A stretch of DNA of 64,000 bases, from positions 868,001 through 932,000 of the forward strand of contig NZ_AQGV01000012.1 of NCBI RefSeq assembly GCF_014858725.1. Reading direction: 5' to 3'. The DNA is from Pseudoalteromonas aurantia 208 (GTDB lineage Bacteria; Pseudomonadota; Gammaproteobacteria; Enterobacterales; Alteromonadaceae). The notes below the pieces were generated by a model that did not search any database, was not told the origin of the DNA, and was given only the letters and a program-made list of their open reading frames with translations. The position numbers and the translations under genes are program-made. Of this stretch, positions 35,496 to 43,848 are shown piece after piece (the first letter of the stretch is position 1; each line of letters opens with the position of its first letter).

Positions 35496-36506
35496 ATGTT
35501 TTACGATATTGCACGACGTTATATGTTTAGCCGCGATGCAGAATGGGCCCACGACTTTGCATTAAATAATTTACGTCGTTTTGCAAATACACCACTGAGT
35601 GCAGCGTGGTCTCAAACAGTGGCAGACAAGCCTGTGAACTTCTTAGGACTTGATTTTAAAAACCCTGTTGGACTTGCAGCAGGATTAGACAAAAATGCGG
35701 AATGTATAGATGCATTTGCACAAATGGGTTTTGGTTTTATTGAAGTCGGTACTGTGACACCTAGACCGCAAGCAGGAAATGACAAACCACGTATTTTTCG
35801 TCTTCCTGATGCACATGCGGTTATCAACCGTATGGGGTTCAACAATAAAGGTGTAGATAACTTAGTAAGTAATGTTAAAGCATCTCGCTATTCTGGGATC
35901 TTGGGGATCAATATTGGTAAAAATAAAGATACTCCGAATGAACAAGGCAAAGACGATTATATTCATAGTATGCGTAAAGTGTTTGAATATGCGTCTTATA
36001 TTACAGTGAATATTTCTTCACCGAATACACCTGGGTTACGTGATCTTCAGTATGGTGATGCTTTGGATGATTTGTTAGAAAGTTTAAAATGCGAGCAAAT
36101 GGATCTTATTGCAAAGCATAATAAATCAGTGCCTATGCTTGTTAAAATAGCGCCTGATATTGACGCGGTCCAAGTTGCTCAAATCGCTGAATCACTTACA
36201 AAAAATCGCATCGATGGTGTGATTGCGACCAATACGACACTGGAACGCACAGCTGTTCAAGGTATGCAGTATGCCGAAGAAGCTGGTGGGTTATCAGGTC
36301 GTCCAGTTCGAGAAAAGTCGACGTTTGTTGTTGATGAGTTGAGACGTATTACTGATGGTAAATTACCAATAATTGGCGTTGGTGGCATTGATTCAGCAGA
36401 ATCTGCAAAAGAGAAACTTTCTGCTGGTGCAGACTTGGTTCAAGTATATACGGGCTTTATATACGAAGGCCCAGGGCTGGTAAAAAGGATCGTTGACGGG
36501 TTATAA
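35496..36506 (+). CDS. pyrD: Dihydroorotate dehydrogenase (quinone), class 2
   Basis: 336 residues, equal to the E. coli enzyme. It oxidises dihydroorotate to orotate with ubiquinone, the fourth step of pyrimidine synthesis, at the inner face of the inner membrane. An amphipathic N-terminal extension (1-30) marks class 2. [46 protein letters not shown] with the catalytic Ser near 176, and [27 protein letters not shown] follow the family. TTAGGAG precedes the ATG. zapC follows, as in E. coli (pyrD-zapC-rlmL-uup order). Confidence 0.97.
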   Translation: MFYDIARRYMFSRDAEWAHDFALNNLRRFANTPLSAAWSQTVADKPVNFLGLDFKNPVGLAAGLDKNAECIDAFAQMGFGFIEVGTVTPRPQAGNDKPRIFRLPDAHAVINRMGFNNKGVDNLVSNVKASRYSGILGINIGKNKDTPNEQGKDDYIHSMRKVFEYASYITVNISSPNTPGLRDLQYGDALDDLLESLKCEQMDLIAKHNKSVPMLVKIAPDIDAVQVAQIAESLTKNRIDGVIATNTTLERTAVQGMQYAEEAGGLSGRPVREKSTFVVDELRRITDGKLPIIGVGGIDSAESAKEKLSAGADLVQVYTGFIYEGPGLVKRIVDGL

Positions 36507-36631
36507 GGATCCGTTATATAACAAAATGATCCTAAATAAATTGTTATTATAAAAAATTTTACAGTTTAGGTTTTTTAGTTATACTCCCATCTACTATTAA
36601 ATAATTATAAATAGTTGATGGGAGTAGTATT

Positions 36632-37159
36632 GTGCAGGCATCTAAAGAATGGCAATGGCAGTTATGTAGCCAACGAAATCGCTTGCTCGTAGACCTTGGT
36701 GAAGATCTTAGTTTATGTACCCCATTCAGACAGCGACAGCTAACTCAAGATATTACTTACAGCCCAAACTTTAGCCTAAATGAAGCTGGCTATTACCAAA
36801 ACGTGTTTGCCTACCTATGCAAATTTGCTGTGTGGAGTGAAGCGCAATGTTGCCAAATTGCACTGAATGCAACCGCTGCAAAATTTTATTTATTACCAGT
36901 ACAGGCTAAAAGTTGGTTCTTTCAAACATATGTAGGTGGTGAGCCTTGTACAGAAGCCATCATTAGTTTGCATTCAAAAAATCAAGTCGGTGAGTTTTTT
37001 ATTGTTGAATATTGTGCCGAGTCGTCACTCTGCATTAATTTAACTGACAGTTTTAAGCTTGATGACCATTTAACACTTGAACAGTTTCAAGCAATCAAAG
37101 TACTCAATGATCGTATTCATCCTCTGGTTATTGCCGATAAAATTATCAAATCAGCTTAA
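36632..37159 (+). CDS. zapC: Cell division protein ZapC
   Basis: 175 residues from a GTG with GGGAG 7 bases upstream. ZapC binds FtsZ and bundles its filaments at the division ring. WQWQLCSQRNRLLVDLGEDL, IALNATAAKFYLLPVQAKSWFF and IKVLNDRIHPLVIADK align with the conserved parts of E. coli ZapC. The pyrD-zapC-rlmL order, the same as in E. coli, supports the call. The protein is more Cys-rich than the E. coli one. Confidence 0.9.
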   Translation: MQASKEWQWQLCSQRNRLLVDLGEDLSLCTPFRQRQLTQDITYSPNFSLNEAGYYQNVFAYLCKFAVWSEAQCCQIALNATAAKFYLLPVQAKSWFFQTYVGGEPCTEAIISLHSKNQVGEFFIVEYCAESSLCINLTDSFKLDDHLTLEQFQAIKVLNDRIHPLVIADKIIKSA

Positions 37160-37227
37160 TCCCGCTACACCTCCTCAGCCGAACCTATGGTATACTCGCC
37201 TTCAATTGAATACATAGGGTTAGCACA

Positions 37228-39339
37228 TTGCAATTTATCGCACTTACATCTATCGGCATAGAACACTTATTAGCTGAAGAACTAGAACAAGCAGGCGTGA
37301 CACTGGGTAAACAAAGTGTCGGTTCGGTCCGATTTGAAACGGATAACAGCACAGCACAACGCATATGTATGATGACGCGTTTTGCGACGCGTATCATGCT
37401 TTTAATTGATGAAAGTGAAGAAATTACCAATAAAGATGCGCTCTATAAATTCGCACGCTTCCAAGCGTGGCAAGATTGGTTTGGCCCAACTCAAACGTTT
37501 GCAATTGAATTCAACGGAACAAATACTGAGTTGAAAAATACTCAGTTTTCAGGCTTAGTGATAAAAGATGGCGTCGTAGATTATTTTAATGACTTGTATG
37601 AGCAGCGTCCTAATGTTGATAAATCAGAACCAAACATTCGCATAATAGCAAAGTTGAACCGCGATAAATGTGCGTTGTATATTGATTACTCAGGACCTAG
37701 ATTATCAGATCGAGGTTACAGAACTAAACAGGGTAAAGCACCTATCCGAGAGCATTTAGCAGCAGCACTTGTAAAGCGTAGCGGTTGGTTAGACGATATT
37801 ACTCAGCCATTGTTTGATCCTTGTTGCGGTTCAGGTACTTTGCTTATTGAAGCGGCTGGCATGGCAAATAACGCACCAACAAATACAGAGCGGGAATTTG
37901 CGTTTAAGCGTTTACCAAGCTTTCGAAAAGCAAAATTTGATATGGTAAAAGCTGAGCTCAAAGAACAGCAACAAGATAACAATTTATGGCTTATTGGCTC
38001 TGATATAGATCGAAAGTTAGTTGAGGTTGCGGAGCAAAATGCTGATAGGGCTGGGGTAGGAAGCACGATAAAATTTAAGCAAGGTGACGCAAACCAGCTT
38101 AAAAGTATTGCAAAACGTCCTGGAGTTGTTATTAGTAATTTACCTTATGGTGAACGTATTGGGTCTATGGCAGAGCTGGTGAGTTTACATCGTAATATGG
38201 GTGTGGCATTTAAAAAGTACTTTCCTAACTGGAAGCTGGCTTTATTAGGAACAGACGATAGTTTGTTTAAACTATTGAAATTGTCGCGAGAAAAACGTTA
38301 TAAATTTAAGAATGGTCCATTAGATGCTGAGTTTAATTTATATGAATTAAACGAACGTCAAGTGAATCAAAACGAACGTGCAACAAGCTTGAATTATGAA
38401 GGCTCGAGTGCGTTTGCAAATCGTTTGAAAAAGAATAAACACGCATTAAAATCTTGGGTCAAGAAAGAGCAGATCAATGCTTACCGAGTATATGATGCTG
38501 ATATTCCTGAATATAATGTAGCGGTAGACATATACAACGACTGTGCTGTTATTTTTGAATATGCGGCACCAAAAGAAATCGAAGATGATGTCGCACAGAA
38601 GCGTTTGCAAGATGTTATTACATTGACTGCGCAGCAGCTAGAAATCGATCCTGAAAATATTGCAGTAAAAGTAAGAAAAAGACAAAAAGGTGAATCTCAA
38701 TATACTTCAATGGATAAGCAAAATCGCTTTGAAACCATTGAGGAGTTTGGTGCAAAATTTAAAGTAAACTTGTTTGATTACCTTGATACTGGATTATTTT
38801 TAGATCATCGCTTAGCACGTCGTTATATTCAAGAAAACGCTAATAGTAAACGTGTGCTTAACTTATTTGCATATACCGGCTCTGTGTCGGTTCATGCTGC
38901 TTTGGGTGGTGCTAAAGCGGTCACAACTGTTGATATGTCAAAAACGTATTTAAAATGGGCAGAAGAAAACTTTGCGCTTAATGAGTTGAAAAATACTCGC
39001 TTCAGGTTTGAACAAGCTGATTGTTTAAAATGGCTAGAGCATGCTCAAGGTCAATATGATCTTATCTTCTTAGATCCGCCAACGTTTTCTAACTCAAAAC
39101 GTATGAAAGAAGCATTTGATGTACAACGTGATCATATTCAATTATTGACTTGGATAAAGAGGATTTTGAGCCCTAATGGTACCTTGTTTTTCTCAAATAA
39201 TAAGCGTGGCTTTAAAATAGATGAAGTTGCGCTTATTGGATTAGGACTTAAAGCTGAAAATATTTCTGACAAAACACTCTCTCCTGATTTTAAGAGAAAT
39301 AAGCAAATACATAATAGTTGGTTAATAACACATGGCTAA
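37228..39339 (+). CDS. rlmL: Bifunctional 23S rRNA methyltransferase RlmKL
   Basis: 703 residues from a TTG preceded by AGGGT. The first half (THUMP domain about 45-155, then a methyltransferase with DPCCGSGTLLIEAA and NLPYGERIGS) makes m2G2445. The second half, with LNLFAYTGSVSVHAALGGA and LDPPTFSNSKRM near residue 617, makes m7G2069 in 23S rRNA. The fused form is typical of gammaproteobacteria and the length matches E. coli (702). It overlaps the glutaredoxin-like gene by 8 bases and is therefore translationally coupled to it. Confidence 0.96.
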   Translation: MQFIALTSIGIEHLLAEELEQAGVTLGKQSVGSVRFETDNSTAQRICMMTRFATRIMLLIDESEEITNKDALYKFARFQAWQDWFGPTQTFAIEFNGTNTELKNTQFSGLVIKDGVVDYFNDLYEQRPNVDKSEPNIRIIAKLNRDKCALYIDYSGPRLSDRGYRTKQGKAPIREHLAAALVKRSGWLDDITQPLFDPCCGSGTLLIEAAGMANNAPTNTEREFAFKRLPSFRKAKFDMVKAELKEQQQDNNLWLIGSDIDRKLVEVAEQNADRAGVGSTIKFKQGDANQLKSIAKRPGVVISNLPYGERIGSMAELVSLHRNMGVAFKKYFPNWKLALLGTDDSLFKLLKLSREKRYKFKNGPLDAEFNLYELNERQVNQNERATSLNYEGSSAFANRLKKNKHALKSWVKKEQINAYRVYDADIPEYNVAVDIYNDCAVIFEYAAPKEIEDDVAQKRLQDVITLTAQQLEIDPENIAVKVRKRQKGESQYTSMDKQNRFETIEEFGAKFKVNLFDYLDTGLFLDHRLARRYIQENANSKRVLNLFAYTGSVSVHAALGGAKAVTTVDMSKTYLKWAEENFALNELKNTRFRFEQADCLKWLEHAQGQYDLIFLDPPTFSNSKRMKEAFDVQRDHIQLLTWIKRILSPNGTLFFSNNKRGFKIDEVALIGLGLKAENISDKTLSPDFKRNKQIHNSWLITHG

Positions 39340-39562
39340 ATATGTTTTATATCATACGGATGGGTGCCACCTTTGCGAACAGGCTTACGAACTTGCGTTG
39401 CACGCGATTCACGCCAGCGATATTAAGCACGTTGATATCACTGGTAGCGAAGAGCTAATGCAGCGCTTTCAAACGACCATTCCAGTATTAGAGCGTAAAA
39501 GTGACCACCAACAATTAACGTGGCCATTTGGACTAACACAAATTCAACAACTCGTAGAATAA
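39332..39562 (+). CDS. Glutaredoxin-like protein (DUF836)
   Basis: 76 residues: a beta-alpha-beta thioredoxin-type fold with CHLC at residues 12-15 (YHTDGCHLCEQAYELA), and TTIPVLER with the cis-Pro typical of glutaredoxins. It is shorter than classical glutaredoxins and belongs to the DUF836/glutaredoxin-2-like group. It is sandwiched between rlmL (8-base overlap) and uup (1-base gap). A thiol redox role in the cytosol is inferred; the partner is unknown. Confidence 0.85.
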   Translation: MAKYVLYHTDGCHLCEQAYELALHAIHASDIKHVDITGSEELMQRFQTTIPVLERKSDHQQLTWPFGLTQIQQLVE

Positions 39563-39563
39563 T

Positions 39564-41489
39564 ATGGATCTAATTAGAATAGCTAAAGCGCAGCTTGCGT
39601 TTGGAACTCACCCTTTGCTTGATAACGCAGATGCAATTATCGAGGCAGGCGAAAGAGTATGTATTGTCGGCCGTAATGGGGCTGGCAAATCGACACTGCT
39701 AAAGGTACTTGATGGTGAAGTATTACTTGATGACGGAGAGATTAATCGCGTTGGCGAGCTTAAAATATCGAGACTAGAACAAGACCCTCCTAAGGGGGTT
39801 GAAGGTGCTGTATTTGATTACGTCGCAAGTGGGTTACCTGATATAGCCAATTTATTAATTGAATTTAATCATGTTAATGAGGCGCTACAAACTGACCAAT
39901 CACAGGCACAGTTAAATAAACTTGAACGATTATCGACTCAAATAGAAGCCGCCGATGCATGGCGATTTGAAAGTCGAATTCAAACAGTATTAAGCCAGTT
40001 AGAATTAACGGCAGATATGCGCTTGGAGAAGTTATCAGGAGGTTGGCTGCGTAAAGTCGCGTTAGCAAAAGCACTAGTAAGTGAACCTGATTTACTGCTT
40101 TTAGATGAGCCAACGAACCATTTAGATATGAACAGCGTTATTTGGTTAGAGCAGTTCTTAAAGGAGTTTAAAGGCGGTATAGTCTTTATTTCACATGATA
40201 GAGCATTCATTCGCGCCGTTGCTACGCGAATTTTAGATTTAGATCGTGGACAGTTGATCTCATACCCAGGAGATTATGCGACGTATCTTGAACAAAAAGC
40301 ACATGACTTAAAAGTTGAAGAAACGCAAAATGCACTTTTTGATAAGAAATTAGCAGAAGAAGAAGCGTGGATCAGGCAAGGTATTAAAGCACGAAGAACG
40401 CGTAATGAAGGCCGAGTGAGAGCGCTGAAGTCTTTACGCAATGAACGAAAGCAACGTGTAGAGCAGGTTGGTAAAACAGACTTTAATATTGAAACCGCCG
40501 ATCGCTCAGGTAAATTAGTATTTGAAGCGCAACATGTTAACCATGCGTTTAAAGACAAAGTGATCACAAAAGATTTCTCTACCCTAGTAATGAGGGGCGA
40601 TAGAGTTGGGCTTGTTGGTCCAAATGGAGTAGGCAAAACCACACTTCTCAAACTGCTTTTTGGTAATCTGGATGCAGATGTGGGTAAGATCAAACAAGGA
40701 GTTAACTTAGAAGTTGCGTATTTTGACCAATACCGAGAAAAGTTAGATGAAAATGCCACAGTTCAAGATAATGTGGCAGAAGGAAAGCAAGAAGTTATGA
40801 TGGGTGGTCGCAGTCGCCACGTATTAGGTTATTTACAGGACTTTTTGTTTCCACCAGCCAGAGCGAGAACCCCTGTTAAAGCTTTGTCAGGAGGTGAGAA
40901 AAATAGGTTACTTCTAGCAAAACTTTTCTTAAAACCTTCAAACATCTTGGTGTTGGATGAGCCAACCAATGACTTAGATATTGAAACCCTTGAACTATTA
41001 GAAGAAATAATTAATCAATATCAAGGAACTATCTTGATCGTAAGTCACGATAGAGAATTTATTGATAATACATGTAATAGCGTTTGGGCTTTTGAAGGAG
41101 AAGGCTTGGTCACGGAGATTGTGGGTGGATATACTGACTATGAACAGTATGTTGCTCATAGAGTGGCTCAAGCTAAAGCACTTGAAAAGGTAGACAAGCA
41201 AAAAACACAGAAATCGGATAAACAAACTCCGAAACAAGTTACTCAGGCCAATAACAAAAGTACTAAGTTAAGTTACAAATTAAAACTTGAATTAGAAGAA
41301 CTGCCAAGTAAAGTAGAGGCACTAGAGCTTGCATTAGAGGCTCAACAAGAAATCGTGAATGCGGCAGACTTCTTTAAACAAGATGCAGAGACTACTCAAG
41401 CAGCGTTGAACCATTTGGCGGACCTTGAGTCGAAGCTTGAAACCTCATTTGAGCGTTGGGAAGAATTAGAAGCGTTACAGAATCAGTAG
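39564..41489 (+). CDS. uup: ABC-F family ATPase Uup
   Basis: 641 residues and two ATP-binding cassettes without membrane segments. Walker A motifs are GRNGAGKST (about 33-41) and GPNGVGKTT (about 350). Signatures are LSGGWLRKVALAKAL and LSGGEKNRLLLAKL, and Walker B motifs are LLLLDEPTNHLD and ILVLDEPTNDLD. A C-terminal coiled coil (about 555-641) binds nucleic acid in E. coli Uup, which acts on ribosomes and suppresses transposon precise excision. Order after rlmL matches E. coli. Confidence 0.95.
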   Translation: MDLIRIAKAQLAFGTHPLLDNADAIIEAGERVCIVGRNGAGKSTLLKVLDGEVLLDDGEINRVGELKISRLEQDPPKGVEGAVFDYVASGLPDIANLLIEFNHVNEALQTDQSQAQLNKLERLSTQIEAADAWRFESRIQTVLSQLELTADMRLEKLSGGWLRKVALAKALVSEPDLLLLDEPTNHLDMNSVIWLEQFLKEFKGGIVFISHDRAFIRAVATRILDLDRGQLISYPGDYATYLEQKAHDLKVEETQNALFDKKLAEEEAWIRQGIKARRTRNEGRVRALKSLRNERKQRVEQVGKTDFNIETADRSGKLVFEAQHVNHAFKDKVITKDFSTLVMRGDRVGLVGPNGVGKTTLLKLLFGNLDADVGKIKQGVNLEVAYFDQYREKLDENATVQDNVAEGKQEVMMGGRSRHVLGYLQDFLFPPARARTPVKALSGGEKNRLLLAKLFLKPSNILVLDEPTNDLDIETLELLEEIINQYQGTILIVSHDREFIDNTCNSVWAFEGEGLVTEIVGGYTDYEQYVAHRVAQAKALEKVDKQKTQKSDKQTPKQVTQANNKSTKLSYKLKLELEELPSKVEALELALEAQQEIVNAADFFKQDAETTQAALNHLADLESKLETSFERWEELEALQNQ

Positions 41490-41500
41490 TAAGGAATAAA

Positions 41501-43258
41501 ATGAAGCATACTTTAATTGCAGCGAGTATTTTTGCTGGCTTGAGTGGCCAGGCTTTGGCCGCCACATATCAACTTACAGAGTTACCAAGACACGAAGGTG
41601 CAGTTCATTCAATTGTCTCGGATGCGAATGAAAATGGTCAGATCATTGGGGCTGCGACTCGTCTTTTTAATTTGCCGATAGATGTTAGCTATATCGACTT
41701 TGATAAAGATGGTACAGCGATAAAAGCAGCATATGATCAAGAAAAAAGTAGATATGAACTGATTGATGAAACGATTACATTTACGCTTGAAGATGTAAAA
41801 AACGGTGCGGCGTCGACAAATGCAGATGCTAACAACTTCATGTTAGGTTTTTTGAGTCGTCAAAGTAATTCAGCTGAATATCAAAAGTTGACAGATCGCA
41901 TTGCTTTGACAGTTAGTCCCACATTTGCGGATGAAAAAGTCTTATTTGATGTACAGAGCTCAGAGCTCAATTCATTGACCCGCTCCGTGGGAAATAACTT
42001 GGCAGCAATCAGTGATGATGGGGTGATGGTTGGCTGGGGTTCAGCACCTTTTTCAAAAACAGAATTTACACCTAAAGACGAAAATGAAGCAAAGACCTTC
42101 TTTGTAAGAGATTGGAATTATCGGGGTATTGTAATTAATACAGCGGGTGAAAAGTTTACTCTTGAACCCGCATTTACCGAACATGGTGGCGCCAGTATTG
42201 CAACTGACATTGAGCGTTTAGAAACAGGTGGCTATGTTGTAGTTGGTTATGCCAGTGTTGGTATTACGACACAGCGCCAAGAAGGTTATGATGATCGTTG
42301 TAAAGGTGAAGATAGACCATTACAAGCATGTGTGTGGTTGGAAGAGCGCCGAGTGGCTAACTTAGATGGACTACCAACGTTTTATGACCTACGCGCATAT
42401 CAATGGACCTTAGATGATAATTTTGCTGTGGTAAGTGCAAAAGAATTAGGTGTCGGAGCTGTCAGAAAAGACAATGAAGATAATACTATTTATAGTGCTG
42501 CAATGGCCATAAATAACTCAGATATTGCGGCTGGGTATTCAATAACTCGATTTGACAATGATATTAATGCACGTGTTGTACCTGGGTACTTTAAAGATGG
42601 TCAATTTAGTGAAATTGGAGAGCGTGATGCATGGTACAAAACAGGTAAAGCCGTCGATATTAATAACAATAATGTTGTTGTGGGCCACCGAGCAGAAGTA
42701 AGCCGGAGCACTATACAAAAAGCCGTGGGGTTTTATTACGATATTAATGCTGACAAATTCGCAGATATTCCCACCTACTTTAATGGTTCTGAAATGGTCA
42801 TTAATGATATTAATGATGCGGGATATGTTGTCGGGCAAGGTGAAATTGAGAAGAACGGTAACAACAAACGTAGAGAAGGTTTCATCTATAAGCTAGGAGA
42901 TGAAAACATCGTTAATATTAATTCTTTATTACCTTGTAAAGATGCCAGTGGTCAGGCATTCCCTTATACAATTGCAGAAGCTGTAAAAATCACTGAATCG
43001 AATAAGATTTACGCTATTGCGGTAAAAACGGTAGAGCGTAGAGACAGACTTGGTGTAGTAGAGAAAAACAGCAAAGGTGAGATTGAGTATGAATCAGCTT
43101 CTTTACCTGTACTGTTAACACCAACGAATGGTGAAGTAGAGCAGTGTGCTGCGCCAGAGGTTGAAACGTATGAACGTCAATCAGGCAGCTTTTCTGTGTT
43201 TGCACTTCTTACGTTACCATTGGTTTGGTTAAGACGTCGAAAATTAAAGATTGCTTAA
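41501..43258 (+). CDS. DUF3466 family exported protein with C-terminal sorting-like tail
   Basis: About 585 residues from the ATG at 41501 with AAGGAATAA upstream, 11 bases after uup; the open frame extends 15 codons into uup, but only the later start gives a clean signal peptide (ending ALA-AT). The body has repeated segments around INNSDIAAGYS, DINNNNVVVGH and DINDAGYVVGQ, a repeat type found in DUF3466 and extracellular HAF-like proteins. The end is a short SGS motif, about 14 hydrophobic residues and RRRK, the layout of GlyGly-CTERM-type sorting tails. Location in the envelope or at the surface is inferred; function unknown. Confidence 0.8.
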   Translation: MKHTLIAASIFAGLSGQALAATYQLTELPRHEGAVHSIVSDANENGQIIGAATRLFNLPIDVSYIDFDKDGTAIKAAYDQEKSRYELIDETITFTLEDVKNGAASTNADANNFMLGFLSRQSNSAEYQKLTDRIALTVSPTFADEKVLFDVQSSELNSLTRSVGNNLAAISDDGVMVGWGSAPFSKTEFTPKDENEAKTFFVRDWNYRGIVINTAGEKFTLEPAFTEHGGASIATDIERLETGGYVVVGYASVGITTQRQEGYDDRCKGEDRPLQACVWLEERRVANLDGLPTFYDLRAYQWTLDDNFAVVSAKELGVGAVRKDNEDNTIYSAAMAINNSDIAAGYSITRFDNDINARVVPGYFKDGQFSEIGERDAWYKTGKAVDINNNNVVVGHRAEVSRSTIQKAVGFYYDINADKFADIPTYFNGSEMVINDINDAGYVVGQGEIEKNGNNKRREGFIYKLGDENIVNINSLLPCKDASGQAFPYTIAEAVKITESNKIYAIAVKTVERRDRLGVVEKNSKGEIEYESASLPVLLTPTNGEVEQCAAPEVETYERQSGSFSVFALLTLPLVWLRRRKLKIA

Positions 43259-43288
43259 GCACCTAAGTTGTTGCATTTTGACGTGATA

Positions 43289-43316
43289 ATAAAAAAGCCC
43301 TTAAGGGCTTTTTTAT
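43289..43316. terminator. Bidirectional terminator between convergent genes
   Basis: AAAAAAGCCCTTAAGGGCTTTT is a near-perfect palindrome with A and T runs on opposite sides. It serves the DUF3466 gene (plus) and the DUF2062 gene (minus). Confidence 0.9.
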
Positions 43317-43338
43317 TATCTATAATATAGAGGAAGTA

Positions 43339-43845
43339 TTATTTATTGCGCGCATGCCATGCTTTATTTACCGAACGTCGCCATAAGTAATCAACCCCAA
43401 AGTACCCAATAATAGCGGCGAACGATGCACAAATTAGTGAGCCAATCATAAACGCAGGACCGATTGTGGTAATACTTTGAACGAGCCACTCCCAACTGGC
43501 TTCGAAATGAAAAGGTTGTGTTTCTTGGCCTAAAGCAAGCACACCAACTAAATAAGAACAGTAAAAAATAGGTGGCATAGTTAGTGGGTTTGTTAACCAC
43601 ACCAAAGCCACTGATAAAGGTAAGTTTACGCGAAACGGAATCGCAAATGCGGCAGCTAATATCATCTGAAAAGGAACTGGGATGAAAGCAAAGAACAAAC
43701 CAACTGAAAAAGCGCCACGCGCAGAACGGCGGTTTAGGTGCCACAGGTTGGCATCATGCAACCATCGGCCAAAAATTTTTAAAGACTTTTGCTGTTTTAT
43801 TTTATTGTGATCGGGTAAAAAGCGTTGAATCGTTTTTTTAGCCAT
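43339..43845 (-). CDS. DUF2062 family membrane protein
   Basis: 168 residues from the ATG at 43845. A basic N-terminus is followed by RSARGAFSVGLFFAFIPVPFQM, the DUF2062 signature, then LPLSVALVWLTNPLTMPPIFY. There are about three to four membrane segments and a basic C-terminus. Function is unknown; some larger proteins carry this domain next to glycosyltransferases. The start lies 3 bases from the chosen comEC start on the opposite strand, so its promoter must lie inside comEC. Confidence 0.85.
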   Translation of the reverse strand: MAKKTIQRFLPDHNKIKQQKSLKIFGRWLHDANLWHLNRRSARGAFSVGLFFAFIPVPFQMILAAAFAIPFRVNLPLSVALVWLTNPLTMPPIFYCSYLVGVLALGQETQPFHFEASWEWLVQSITTIGPAFMIGSLICASFAAIIGYFGVDYLWRRSVNKAWHARNK

Positions 43846-43848
43846 AGC

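Noticed and set aside
39564..41489. Antibiotic-resistance ABC-F protein
   Set aside because: The C-terminal coiled coil and the pyrD-zapC-rlmL-uup order identify housekeeping Uup.
41456..41500. Earlier start for the DUF3466 gene inside uup
   Set aside because: It would put 15 polar residues before an otherwise clean signal peptide; the ATG at 41501 has its own ribosome-binding site.
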